Shown: in pieces, positions 6,958 to 15,477 of the stretch
Layout of the letters: each line of letters opens with the position of its first letter
Numbering within the stretch: position 1 is the stretch's first letter
Virus record (IMG/VR): IMGVR_UViG_3300043436_000322
Location: 1 to 24,236 of that record
Strand: one strand, 5' to 3'
Source of the DNA: a virus
Length of the DNA stretch: 24,236 nt
Made by a program: the position numbers and the translations under genes
Notes under the pieces: model-generated
The model's input: the letters and a program-made list of their open reading frames with translations, nothing else
What the model was told of the DNA's origin: nothing
Databases searched by the model: none

Positions 6958-7566
6958 TTAGTTAGCCAATTTATTTAGGATTCTATCCATAGTAGTCTCC
7001 TTTCTATTTGCACCAAATGTGAACTGTGGTGCAGCAGTTTGTTTTTCAGGGTTATGAGAGATAGGCTTAGCCGCTGGCTCTTCTACTACAGGAGCCTCTT
7101 CTACTACAGGCTGCTCAGATAGTTGTGCTTTCAAGCTCTCATTCTCTGCTTTTAACTCCTCAATTTTAGAGAATAACATCTCTTCGATTTGGGATTTAAT
7201 TACTTTCTTAGGTTGTGCAGGAGTACCCTCCTCAGCCATTTGCTCCTCCATCATTGGCTCCTCTGCTGCAGGCTCTTCTGCTACAGGTGCCTCCTCTTCT
7301 ACTTCAGGTGCCTCTTCCTCTTTCATCTTAATCTCAGCAATAACTCCCTCAGTAGCTACTACTAGGATTCTCTCATCCTCTAGCTCATACTCACCAACAG
7401 GTAAAGCGATTCGCTGCTCATCCTCAGTAACAATAAATACTTCCATACCTGGCTCGAATGCATCAGCCTCTAGTACAGTTACTCCATCCATTAACTTCAT
7501 GGATGCTAGCTCTACCTTCTCCATTCCGAGAAGTGCAGAGATACGTGATAAAATAGATTCTTTCAT
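6958..7566 (-). CDS. Probable capsid scaffolding protein
   Basis: A 202-residue internal assembly protein expected to template procapsid formation and then be removed. Residues 1-80 form a small beta-rich N-terminal part (VEVFIVTEDEQRIALPVGEY). Residues about 83-125 are a strongly acidic Glu/Ala/Pro low-complexity stretch. Residues about 128-148 form a predicted coiled coil (IEELKAENESLKAQLSEQ), followed by a second acidic Pro/Ala stretch. A basic C-terminus TTMDRILNKLAN is the sort of short helix that binds the capsid shell. It lies directly upstream of the major capsid gene, the canonical place. The start ATG at 7566 is preceded by an AT-only leader. Confidence 0.7.
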   Translation of the reverse strand: MKESILSRISALLGMEKVELASMKLMDGVTVLEADAFEPGMEVFIVTEDEQRIALPVGEYELEDERILVVATEGVIAEIKMKEEEAPEVEEEAPVAEEPAAEEPMMEEQMAEEGTPAQPKKVIKSQIEEMLFSKIEELKAENESLKAQLSEQPVVEEAPVVEEPAAKPISHNPEKQTAAPQFTFGANRKETTMDRILNKLAN

Positions 7567-7608
7567 ATTTTTTTATATATAACTCATTAATTATTTAGTT
7601 GTTCCATT

Positions 7609-7788
7609 TTAGTTAATCTGCCGCACCTGTATTATCTGAGTAATGTTACCCGGATTCTCAGTATTGATATCACCTATCCCCTGTGCAGGTAGTGTGCCAT
7701 CACAGCATTTAGCATTATAGGTACCATCCTTACATAGGCACCCTCTCTTTCCACCCTTAGGTGAGCTCTTTGATTCTTTACGTTTCAT
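7609..7788 (-). CDS. Small Cys-containing phage protein
   Basis: A 59-residue protein, MKRKESKSSPKGGKRGCLCK then DGTYNAKCCDG. The head is basic and glycine-rich. Four cysteines arranged C-x-C...CC form the compact motif CLCKDGTYNAKCCDG, and a polar tail NPGNITQIIQVRQIN follows. I recognise this motif as a recurring tiny protein in head regions of Bacteroidota phages, without a known function. Its start overlaps the stop of the 47-residue gene upstream (ATGA), so it is translated in series. The cysteines could bind metal or form disulfides. It is probably structural or packaged. Confidence 0.75.
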   Translation of the reverse strand: MKRKESKSSPKGGKRGCLCKDGTYNAKCCDGTLPAQGIGDINTENPGNITQIIQVRQIN

Positions 7789-7928
7789 TTTCCTTGTCCT
7801 TTATATAGTTTAAAATAATTCTTTGCCATCTTACTTCTAGATGCTTTGCATTTAGAGTGAATTCCTGGTCTCTTTCTCTTAGGCTTTCTCACGAATGAGA
7901 TACCTGTGGTAGCTTTAACCTTCGCCAT
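7785..7928 (-). CDS. Small highly basic phage protein
   Basis: A 47-residue protein, MAKVKATTGISFVRKPKRKR then PGIHSKCKAS, ending YFKLYKGQGK. About a third of the residues are Lys or Arg. The RKPKRKRPG core and SKNY/YKGQGK-like end recur in small proteins encoded in Bacteroidota phage head regions. It could bind DNA or an acidic partner such as the scaffold, but no function is established to my knowledge. The start overlaps the end of the protease gene by 14 nt, and the stop overlaps the next ATG. Both neighbours support it as real. Confidence 0.72.
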   Translation of the reverse strand: MAKVKATTGISFVRKPKRKRPGIHSKCKASRSKMAKNYFKLYKGQGK

Positions 7929-8829
7929 TTTCTTTTATTTTAGATTCTGCCCATGATAGTGCTGCCTTCCCTCCCCATAATAGGTAGGATATATACCCAC
8001 AGTCATTACTATCTCCCTGGTTATAATATACCTCAGCTCTTGATAGGTAGGAGTACATTCTCTTAATGGTTTCCATGCTCACCTTTTCACCATTAGCTAA
8101 CTGCTGAGCTCTAATCTTACCTACCTGAGTAGCACATTTATTGCCATTTCTCTCATTCAATAATATACCTCTCTGTGCATTCCTTCTCACTACAGATGGA
8201 TAGTCATTATAGCTCATCTCTTCCAGGTCTTGACCTTTGAGCACCTTCTTAATTTGCTCTATTAGGTATTCCTTTTCCTCATCCATAGCTTTACGCATAG
8301 CCATCTCCATGCTCATCTCATACTTATCTGCAAAGTATCCCTCAATAGAGAATCCCTTAACATCTCCATCCTTTACTTTTTTCCATACATCCGGATTATT
8401 CACCTTCATGCTGATCATCCACGTACCTTTAGGTAGGCTGAATCCATAGGCTGCACTCTTATCTTTCTCAGGATTATCAATGATCCATGATTCCACCACA
8501 GTCATTCCATCTATTTTAGCATCATGCTCATAGGTAGCAGCACTCTGGTTACTATTAATGAAAAACATCTCACTCGCTTTGCGTACTGTATCCTCTGAGA
8601 AGTAGATATAAAACTCCCCATGCTTCTCATTCTTACGATATATCTGCTTATTGGGGATCAATGCAGGCCCCATGAGTAGCTTTTTCTCCTTATCAATGGT
8701 AGCCAGCTCTATGCTTTGCTTGCTTAGTGCTATGAAGTTTTCCTCTATGGCAGGTTCATCTACTACAGATACCGCGTATACCCCCATCTCAGTATCCTTC
8801 TCATCTAAAATTAGTTCAATTATTTTCAT
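7915..8829 (-). CDS. Prohead maturation protease (XkdF-like) with C-terminal domain
   Basis: A 304-residue protein expected to cleave scaffold and capsid during head maturation. Residues 50-170 match the XkdF-like / Peptidase S78-type core: a conserved YEHDAKIDG (His102), VVESWIIDNPEKDKSAAYG, LPKGTWMISMKVNNPDVW and GDVKGFSIEGYF, with Ser161 the likely nucleophile. Catalytic roles are inferred from the family pattern. After a helical linker (about 170-205) comes a distinct domain with VVRRNAQRGI, VGKIRAQQLANGEKVS and WGGKAALSW, seen fused to proteases and elsewhere in phages and plasmids. The start shares one base with the tape-measure stop (TAATG). Confidence 0.78.
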   Translation of the reverse strand: MKIIELILDEKDTEMGVYAVSVVDEPAIEENFIALSKQSIELATIDKEKKLLMGPALIPNKQIYRKNEKHGEFYIYFSEDTVRKASEMFFINSNQSAATYEHDAKIDGMTVVESWIIDNPEKDKSAAYGFSLPKGTWMISMKVNNPDVWKKVKDGDVKGFSIEGYFADKYEMSMEMAMRKAMDEEKEYLIEQIKKVLKGQDLEEMSYNDYPSVVRRNAQRGILLNERNGNKCATQVGKIRAQQLANGEKVSMETIKRMYSYLSRAEVYYNQGDSNDCGYISYLLWGGKAALSWAESKIKENGEG

Positions 8830-11192
8830 TATAGTTGTGCGTTTGTTATTCTATTTCTATCTAATGCCTGTTGAGTAGATACCTCTGAGCCTACCACGTA
8901 TGCCTTAACAGGCTGCTGCTGTAATTGAGCTAACTGATTTAGCCCATTATTACCTACTACGTTAAAACTAGGTGCCATTACTCCACCTCCTGCACCTCCA
9001 CCTGTAGCCATACCTCCACCTGTACCTCCACCGCTAGGTGCATTACCTCCTCCTCCTATCTCTTTCAATGCCTTAGCTGTGGCTGCTACGTTGGCAGCTA
9101 TCCCTAATCCTAATGATATGTTATTAGCAGCGATAGTAGGAGCAGCAGTGATACCTCCTGATGCAATAGCCTGAGGAGTAGCTAATGCACCTAAGTTAGC
9201 TAGCTTATTAGCTATAACCATCTTAGCAATACCTGCAGCACTCTCTATAATCACTGCAGTTTTCTGTGCGGCTTTACTCTTACCTAGCGTATCCTTTAAT
9301 AAATTGGCAGCTTGTACAGCTATATCTGCATATTGGCTCTGTAGTGCTAACTTTTGCTCATACGCTGCCTCATCATCCTGTTTTATTTTATCATTAGTTG
9401 CCTTATTATCTGCAGCTAATCCATCCTGATATGCTTTCCAGTTATTTCTGGATGCAGTGGTAAATTGGTCAAAGGTAATTAACTCAGCATCTAAATTAGC
9501 CTGTAGTTCTATCTGCCCCTTACGATACGCTAGATTTTTAATGGCTGCCTCTTTATCTAGGCCTGCCTCCATAGCATCTATCTTAATCTGCTCACCTGCT
9601 AGGAATTGCTTAACAGATTCGCTATCCATCTCCTGCATTACCTTTAACTGGTCCTGCTCTCTTTTATTTAATGCATCTAATGCTAACTTATCATACTTAT
9701 CCTGGATAGCTCTACTTTCCTCTCCATGTTTTTTCTGTAGTTCAGCAGTATCTACTCCTGCTTTATCTGCTGCAGCATATAATGCCTCATACTGATCATC
9801 CAGTGCCTGTAATTCTTTCTGCTGTGCATCCGTTATCTTAGCTTTTCTCTGAGCCTCTAATGCATCTAGATACTCAGTCATAGACATATCAGCCTCTTTC
9901 TTATCTTTTTCCTGATTCTTATTAGATTCTTTTTTAATATCTCTGATCTCTAACTCAGCTCCATCTATCTCACTCTTTGTCTTAGCCAGTGCTGTTTTCA
10001 AAGCAGTTATTTCTGCATCTGATTCCTTAGCTATTCCCTCAGGATCGAAAATCATACTAGCTAATCCATCAGTAGCATATTCCCTAAACTCAGTCATGTA
10101 AGAATTTAAGGTCTTGAATTTAATCTCATCCTGCCCTAATGCTCTTAATCCTGCATTAATAGTTAGCATAGTAGCATCTACTAATCCTGCTAGCACTCTA
10201 AATGGCAGCATGATACCCTCTATCTCTAGAGTAAGATATGCCTCTAATAGTTCCTTATTTCTTTTAGCTGCAGCTACCTCTAGCTTTTTCTTATTCTCAG
10301 CTAGTTTAATATCCTCCTCCTGCTCCTTAGCTAATAGTCTTAGTTTACCTTGTCTTATTTTTAATATCTCCTTTTCACTCTTACCCTGTAGCCTTAAACT
10401 GTTCTCCTGAAGATCAAATAATTCTACTCCTTTCTCAGCTTGTTTTACCTGTGACTTAGATAAATCTACATTGTTCTGTAGCTCTTTACTTACTCCACCA
10501 ACAGCAGCTTTAATATCATCCCAATATGCTACTATGGTACCTAATGCTACCACTAATAAACCTATCCCAGTACCAGCTATAGCCCCCTTTACTCCGTTTA
10601 ATGATACCTTAGCAGCAGTACCCATTGTTTTGAATGATGCACCTGCAGTTACATTGGCTGCAGCCTGTGCCTCAGTAGCAGCTATATTGGCTGCTGTACT
10701 AACTGTTTGCTGAGTAGTTACTGCTGCATCTGCCTCCTTAGCTGCAGTTAATACTCCTAGCTTAACTAATGCATTAACTATACTGGCACCTAAATTCTTA
10801 AATGAATCTCTAGCCTCACCTAATGCATTTAATCCCTGCGATAGTGCCATAGCACTCTGCACCTTTAGCATCATCTTCTGCACCTCCTCACCCTCAGCTC
10901 CTACTAATCCCATAGCTCCCTGCACTGCAGAGAATCCACCTGCTACTCCTGTTAGGGATGCACCTAATGCTTTGAATTTAGCATCCGGATTATAGGCATC
11001 AGTTAATGCCTTAGCATCACCTATCCTATCCTTTAGATCAGCAGCTCTCTTGGCAGCTTCTATAGCTTGCTTAGATGTGGCACCATACTTATCTGCCAAA
11101 GTTTGTACCTCAGCCTGTGCCTCCTTTAGCTGTGCCTTTAAGCTCTTAGTATTATCCTTAACCTCTAAATTAACTGTTACTGTTTGTGCCAT
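8829..11192 (-). CDS. Tape measure protein
   Basis: Sets tail length and helps DNA delivery. It has 787 residues, which at about 0.15 nm per residue predicts a tail near 118 nm. The N-terminus (MAQTVTVNLEVKDNTKSLKA) leads into long helical, coiled-coil-prone sequence. An Ala-rich region and a hydrophobic segment around residues 205-225 (GTGIGLLVVALGTIVAYW) could insert in the host membrane. Further helices (IDGAELEIRDIKKESNKNQE) follow, then a Gly-rich stretch before the end. The C-terminal VKAYVVGSEVSTQQALDRN is typical of Bacteroidota phage tape measures. I see no peptidase motif. It lies immediately upstream of the protease, not next to its presumed chaperone. Confidence 0.88.
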   Translation of the reverse strand: MAQTVTVNLEVKDNTKSLKAQLKEAQAEVQTLADKYGATSKQAIEAAKRAADLKDRIGDAKALTDAYNPDAKFKALGASLTGVAGGFSAVQGAMGLVGAEGEEVQKMMLKVQSAMALSQGLNALGEARDSFKNLGASIVNALVKLGVLTAAKEADAAVTTQQTVSTAANIAATEAQAAANVTAGASFKTMGTAAKVSLNGVKGAIAGTGIGLLVVALGTIVAYWDDIKAAVGGVSKELQNNVDLSKSQVKQAEKGVELFDLQENSLRLQGKSEKEILKIRQGKLRLLAKEQEEDIKLAENKKKLEVAAAKRNKELLEAYLTLEIEGIMLPFRVLAGLVDATMLTINAGLRALGQDEIKFKTLNSYMTEFREYATDGLASMIFDPEGIAKESDAEITALKTALAKTKSEIDGAELEIRDIKKESNKNQEKDKKEADMSMTEYLDALEAQRKAKITDAQQKELQALDDQYEALYAAADKAGVDTAELQKKHGEESRAIQDKYDKLALDALNKREQDQLKVMQEMDSESVKQFLAGEQIKIDAMEAGLDKEAAIKNLAYRKGQIELQANLDAELITFDQFTTASRNNWKAYQDGLAADNKATNDKIKQDDEAAYEQKLALQSQYADIAVQAANLLKDTLGKSKAAQKTAVIIESAAGIAKMVIANKLANLGALATPQAIASGGITAAPTIAANNISLGLGIAANVAATAKALKEIGGGGNAPSGGGTGGGMATGGGAGGGVMAPSFNVVGNNGLNQLAQLQQQPVKAYVVGSEVSTQQALDRNRITNAQL

Positions 11193-11349
11193 TTCTTAGT
11201 GCTCGTTTCATATATAACTCACGCATGGCTTGTTTGTATACCCTCTTAGTTTTTGTCTCTATGGCATACTTACCCTTTGCTATTTCTATGAGCTCACTCT
11301 GCCCATAGTGTTCTGTGATGCTTAGCATCTGTATTATGTGATGTATCAT
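11170..11349 (-). CDS. Small basic protein before the tape measure, unknown
   Basis: A 59-codon gene, MIHHIIQMLSITEHYGQSEL then IEIAKGKYAIETKTKRVYKQ, ending MKRALRNGTNSNS. It fills the 160-nt interval between the large distal-tail gene (stop 3 nt upstream) and the tape measure, whose first 23 nt it overlaps. It is helical and net basic with no membrane segment. An alternative start is the Met at codon 8. In phages, small proteins just before the tape measure are often tail chaperones, but here a separate gene fits that role better. I recognise no family. Confidence 0.5.
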   Translation of the reverse strand: MIHHIIQMLSITEHYGQSELIEIAKGKYAIETKTKRVYKQAMRELYMKRALRNGTNSNS

Positions 11350-11352
11350 ATT

Positions 11353-13416
11353 CTAATCCTCTGGTAATGGCGGAATAATATCATCCGGGCTAACCGGCAT
11401 GAAGTCATTTAATAATCTTAGTGTAACCTCACCGCTCACCAGGTTACAATTCATATCATTAATAATGTATCTCTTATCTCTGATGATCACCCTATCATTT
11501 AACTTTAATCCTGTTAGCAGGGATATAGGTAGGATAGTCTTATAGGTAGTTAGCCTATTCTTTACATTATATAAATTAGCTAGATACTGATAGTAGTAAG
11601 TAGCGAATAAACTCTGCTGGATAGGATACAGATGGTAGGTAGAAGTCTCAGGTGCAAAATTGAGTGAATAATCCACATGAGCTAATGAGGTGAAATCCTG
11701 CCCAAACATGGTATAGTTGTGTTCTGATCTATTGCCTGTTACAGGATCTTTGTATCTAATATGTTTACTAAGATATCGTACTATGCTATACTTATATAGT
11801 ATCAATGGCTTAGGGATGTATGGGGCCAGTGAGCTGTTCACACAATATCCCACCTGTAGATCAGTACCTGTGAACTTATTAAACATCATATTCTCGAATG
11901 GTACCTCTATCACATATTCAGGACCATCATACGGATATTGGTAATCAGTATTCCCATACTCCTTACTCCACTGCTGAAAATAGTATTTATTCATAGCACT
12001 CTCAGATGTCTGATACTTGAATGCTATCCTCTTATATAATGGCACCTTAGCTACCTCAATGCTAGTAGCATCTGTATACCTGGTGATATCATACACATCC
12101 CCTGCTGCATACCAATCTAGTAATGGCTCTACTGTATACGTATCCACATCACTAGCTATACATACTAGGTTAAATTCTCTGAGTATCCCCCCAAAGAAAT
12201 CAGCTATCTTAATATCGGGAGCTGCACTGGCTAGGTTAGTTCCTGATACGAATGTTAATGTATTGGTAGTATACTGAAAATAATCCATCATGGTAGCCCC
12301 ATAGTACAGGAATGAATGATTCACGTACATATCAATGATAGATGCATTCTCAGTTCTTATCTTAAATGTATACGTCTCATCTAATCCATATACATTAGTG
12401 CTTAGTATATTCCCTGATACAGATAAATCTAATGCATCTATAGTGTTAAAAAATACCCCATTTCTATATACATCTATATACCATACTGTGCCAGGTACAG
12501 ATACTGAGATAGGAATGAAATCTATCTGATGATAAGATGCACCTGCACCTGGAAGATATACGAATCTAATACTATCATTTGTGAAATCCACATAGGGGCT
12601 CAAATCATAGTTAACAATTATAGAAGTATTCACCCCAGTGATATCTAAGCCTTGCGGAGCTGAGCTGAATGAAGGTACATTCTTATTCTTATACCATAGA
12701 TATGCAGCAGTGAATCTCTCATCTCCAAAGAAATTACTATTAAATGTGATAGCATATTTCTGCTCAATTAAATCCATGATCTTAGATATCCTAATAGCAG
12801 GGAATAATTCCGCCTTAGGATTAATAGCACCTGATGCATCATGGATATTGTTATTCGTTGTGGTAGATGTTACATAGTTAGGTAGTGTATACTGAGCTGC
12901 TGCTCCATCATACTCCCATAACCGGTTAGATGTAATCAGTGGCCACGCCACATCAGGATCAGGATATGTGCCATCTATCCTATCCACTATAGCATCCATA
13001 GTCCAGTCATGCTCATACGCTGAGTAGTTCAAATCCTTTAGCTTATCATCTCCGAATAGGTCTTTCAAGCTAGTGAGCTCACCATAGAATGTGATGGTAT
13101 AATTCTCTATCTTCCCATTGGTTAGAGTAGCTTTCTCTAGTGATATCCTTCCCTTTCTAAATGTGGTTAAATCTATCTCTATATAGCCATCCCTTCTGAG
13201 CCCATAATCTAAGGTGCCATCTACAGCATTCTCATAGAAGTGCTCAAATATCTGATTATTATTAGCACTACCTGGTACAGTGAATGACTGGCTCATATCA
13301 GTTTTAGTCTTACTGATATCGTATACATCCTGCACTGCAGATGTTACGTTAATCTGCTCATCATTGAATAGGTCCAGCTCTTGACCTTCTATGAATACTC
13401 TTACCTGTCTCTTCAT
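11353..13416 (-). CDS. Large distal-tail/baseplate-type structural protein
   Basis: A 687-residue virion protein. It opens MKRQVRVFIEGQELDLFNDE, followed by QDVYDISKTKTDMSQSFTVP, a start shared by a Bacteroidota phage tail family. The middle is beta-rich and aromatic (many Tyr/Phe/Asn). A conserved block at the C-terminus (ISLLTGLKLNDRVIIRDKRY, then VSGEVTLRLLNDF) resembles the module that closes hub or distal-tail proteins. It follows a 362-residue partner (1-nt gap) and precedes the tape measure, consistent with a tail-tip complex. The function is assigned by position and by family memory, so hub versus fibre-attachment protein remains open. Confidence 0.6.
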   Translation of the reverse strand: MKRQVRVFIEGQELDLFNDEQINVTSAVQDVYDISKTKTDMSQSFTVPGSANNNQIFEHFYENAVDGTLDYGLRRDGYIEIDLTTFRKGRISLEKATLTNGKIENYTITFYGELTSLKDLFGDDKLKDLNYSAYEHDWTMDAIVDRIDGTYPDPDVAWPLITSNRLWEYDGAAAQYTLPNYVTSTTTNNNIHDASGAINPKAELFPAIRISKIMDLIEQKYAITFNSNFFGDERFTAAYLWYKNKNVPSFSSAPQGLDITGVNTSIIVNYDLSPYVDFTNDSIRFVYLPGAGASYHQIDFIPISVSVPGTVWYIDVYRNGVFFNTIDALDLSVSGNILSTNVYGLDETYTFKIRTENASIIDMYVNHSFLYYGATMMDYFQYTTNTLTFVSGTNLASAAPDIKIADFFGGILREFNLVCIASDVDTYTVEPLLDWYAAGDVYDITRYTDATSIEVAKVPLYKRIAFKYQTSESAMNKYYFQQWSKEYGNTDYQYPYDGPEYVIEVPFENMMFNKFTGTDLQVGYCVNSSLAPYIPKPLILYKYSIVRYLSKHIRYKDPVTGNRSEHNYTMFGQDFTSLAHVDYSLNFAPETSTYHLYPIQQSLFATYYYQYLANLYNVKNRLTTYKTILPISLLTGLKLNDRVIIRDKRYIINDMNCNLVSGEVTLRLLNDFMPVSPDDIIPPLPED

Positions 13417-13417
13417 T

Positions 13418-14506
13418 TTAGATCACTGAATTGATAACATCAAATGCTAGCTCTATCTCTATAGAGTAGTTAATAGTTTTGTTATTGATATTTTTCTGCT
13501 TATTGATACTCTTAGTATTCACCTTTACAGGTATTCTCTTATTGCTATCCACCCATATAACTCTCTCACTGAGTAGGAGCTCCTGCATAGTTTCCCCATA
13601 GCTCTCATCTACCCATCCTGTATTAATGATATACTTACGTATTCCGTTATTATTGAATACTGCTCTCTGCCCCTCACTCAATGTCATAGGATAGATATCT
13701 GACATCATGAGATTATACGTAGTGCTATTCACATCTAACAGCTCCTGAGATGCCTTAAAGAAAAACTCTCTCTGCCATCCTCCGAACTTGTTTACAAAAT
13801 CAATAGTCATAGGAGTATATCTGCACTCTACCTTAGGCATGAATGTAGCCTCCCACTGCAGCACATTCAAATCATCATATATCTGCATCAGGTTACCTGC
13901 TCCATACCATGTAGAGAATACCCTGAATAGATCATATACTCCTGCAATACTATATGTGTGTGTCTGACCTAACCCTGTAATTAAATTCTTCCGATATACT
14001 TTCCAATCTTTACCCATATATGCAGTAACTATACCTGCTCTTTGTGAGCCAATGGATAGCGGAGTATTAGTTGAATCATACCAGTAGTAGTGCTTAGTTC
14101 CATTACCCAGTAGCACATCCCCTCTATCCACATTGGCTAAATCCTCATAGTATCCATATCCATCATAGCATCTAGCAGTAACCGTACTATCTAGGTAGTA
14201 AGTACCTCCGATTAGGTTATATGTTTTATACTGCACATAGGTATACTCATCATACTCAGTAAAATCATTAATCGTATTAAAGTTCATACCATTAAATTTA
14301 TGTCTGAGATACTCCCTTAAATATGGGCTAATGTTATACAGATTCTCAGTAACTCCTGTAGCAGGAATCAGCTTGCTTAGTGTATACGTTGGGGATGCAG
14401 GTACAGTGCTACCCCCATCATAGATGAATAGCTCTACCTTACTCCCAGTCTGAGATACATCATTAACTGGTACTATATATGGTGATCGTGCAAATATCCT
14501 TATCAT
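13418..14506 (-). CDS. Distal-tail structural protein, partner of the 687-residue protein
   Basis: A 362-residue protein with beta-rich, Tyr/Gly/Asn-rich sequence, starting MIRIFARSPYIVPVNDVSQ. Recognisable blocks are YNISPYLREYLRHKFNG, FGGWQREFFFKAS and GWVDESYGETMQELLLSERV. The last occurs in a family found beside the larger tail protein in related Bacteroidota phages. There is no signal peptide or membrane segment. Its start overlaps the tail-completion gene by 4 nt and its stop precedes the next gene by 1 nt, so it is co-translated with tail genes. The likely location is the tail tip or hub; there is no direct motif for enzymatic activity. Confidence 0.55.
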   Translation of the reverse strand: MIRIFARSPYIVPVNDVSQTGSKVELFIYDGGSTVPASPTYTLSKLIPATGVTENLYNISPYLREYLRHKFNGMNFNTINDFTEYDEYTYVQYKTYNLIGGTYYLDSTVTARCYDGYGYYEDLANVDRGDVLLGNGTKHYYWYDSTNTPLSIGSQRAGIVTAYMGKDWKVYRKNLITGLGQTHTYSIAGVYDLFRVFSTWYGAGNLMQIYDDLNVLQWEATFMPKVECRYTPMTIDFVNKFGGWQREFFFKASQELLDVNSTTYNLMMSDIYPMTLSEGQRAVFNNNGIRKYIINTGWVDESYGETMQELLLSERVIWVDSNKRIPVKVNTKSINKQKNINNKTINYSIEIELAFDVINSVI

Positions 14507-15021
14507 TTCTTTTTACTTATTTCTTTTAATGCCTGTGCTACTAGCTCCTCAACATCTAATCCGTACTTATCTATTAACTCAGTTGGTAGCTTTTTGTACG
14601 CCGATTCAAATGCCTTAGTAAAGAATAGGCTAGGCTTAATACCCTTCCGGAAGATACTCCTGGCTATCAGAAACTGCAGGCTCTTTCTTTTAATGAATTT
14701 ACCATCCTTATCTTTGGGAGCTATCCCCTTTCTGACTATCCATTTATCTAGCTTACTCATAGGGGGCATCTTATTCTTAAATGAGTATGGAGCTCCCCAT
14801 GATCTCTGAGTACCATTTACCCCCTTATCCTGGAATGCACCATACTGCTCCATCTCAAAATAGATACCTATGCTGTTAGGCATGGCCTTTACCTCACCAT
14901 CTATAGAGTTATACAGCTCACCTGAGCTTTTCTTACCCTGCTTAGTTAGGTTAGTTCTAGCCTGCTTTACTACATGGTCTCTAAATGCTTTGAGTGCCTT
15001 GTATGTCTCCTCTTGGTCCAT
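14503..15021 (-). CDS. Tail completion / head-tail joining protein (HK97 gp10-like)
   Basis: A 172-residue protein with the layout of HK97 gp10-type neck proteins. A basic helix (FRDHVVKQARTNLTKQGKKS) is followed by GELYNSIDGEVKAMPNSIGI, FEMEQYGAFQDKGVNG and a C-terminal helix (FFTKAFESAYKKL). The QYGAFQDKGVNG segment corresponds to the family's conserved Y-G-x-x-x-x-x-G core. It begins 1 nt after the stop of the preceding gene and overlaps the following one by 4 nt. The role is presumably to join tail tube to head connector or complete the neck. Confidence is moderate because the family is highly divergent. Confidence 0.65.
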   Translation of the reverse strand: MDQEETYKALKAFRDHVVKQARTNLTKQGKKSSGELYNSIDGEVKAMPNSIGIYFEMEQYGAFQDKGVNGTQRSWGAPYSFKNKMPPMSKLDKWIVRKGIAPKDKDGKFIKRKSLQFLIARSIFRKGIKPSLFFTKAFESAYKKLPTELIDKYGLDVEELVAQALKEISKKK

Positions 15022-15477
15022 CTAGCAGATAGTCATGTCATTAGGGCAGATAATATCTAAGGTCATAGCCCACCCTACCAGGTTATTCTCGAATCTCTCA
15101 GTAAATGGCTCACAGGTAGGTACATTCTCTACATGAAAATTAAGGTCATGCAGTGCCCCATGCAGTAACATCTGATAGGCTCTATTGAGAATCTGCAGTG
15201 TAGAATTCAATGCATCATTAGTGTTATCCTTTGTCTCCCATTTAGTATCATCCTCTACCTTTACAGCATCCACTATATCCATGCAGAATAAAGTAAGTGT
15301 GAATCTTTGGATGTTACTCTCGAACTGAGCCTGAGTTACCATAGTGTGTACCAATGGGAAGATAGTCTGCTTAGCTATATCTATATCAAAGATATCCCCA
15401 TTAGTAACTGTATTCACCAGTGCATCATTATCAAAATGATCCTTTAGTGCTTTTATTAGTGTGTAGTATCCGGTCAT
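15022..15477 (-). CDS. Probable tail terminator/completion protein
   Basis: A 151-residue protein, beginning MTGYYTLIKALKDHFDND. It contains DIFDIDIAKQTIFPLVHTMV, a pattern (GD-x-x-DID-x-x-K-x-x-x-FPLVH) recurrent in Bacteroidota phage tail regions. A beta-rich second half ends in FENNLVGWAMTLDIICPN. This alpha/beta layout and the place next to a gp10-like protein fit a tail terminator or minor tail protein. Its ATG overlaps the -1-frame stop (TGA, 15476-15474) of the upstream frameshift gene, forming ATGA. By contrast the 0-frame stop of that gene lies 16 nt before it. Confidence 0.6.
   Translation of the reverse strand: MTGYYTLIKALKDHFDNDALVNTVTNGDIFDIDIAKQTIFPLVHTMVTQAQFESNIQRFTLTLFCMDIVDAVKVEDDTKWETKDNTNDALNSTLQILNRAYQMLLHGALHDLNFHVENVPTCEPFTERFENNLVGWAMTLDIICPNDMTIC

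Noticed and set aside
9457-10713. Several plus-strand frames opposite the tape measure
   Set aside because: Ala/Ser/Leu-rich shadows of the helical tape-measure repeats; no independent support.
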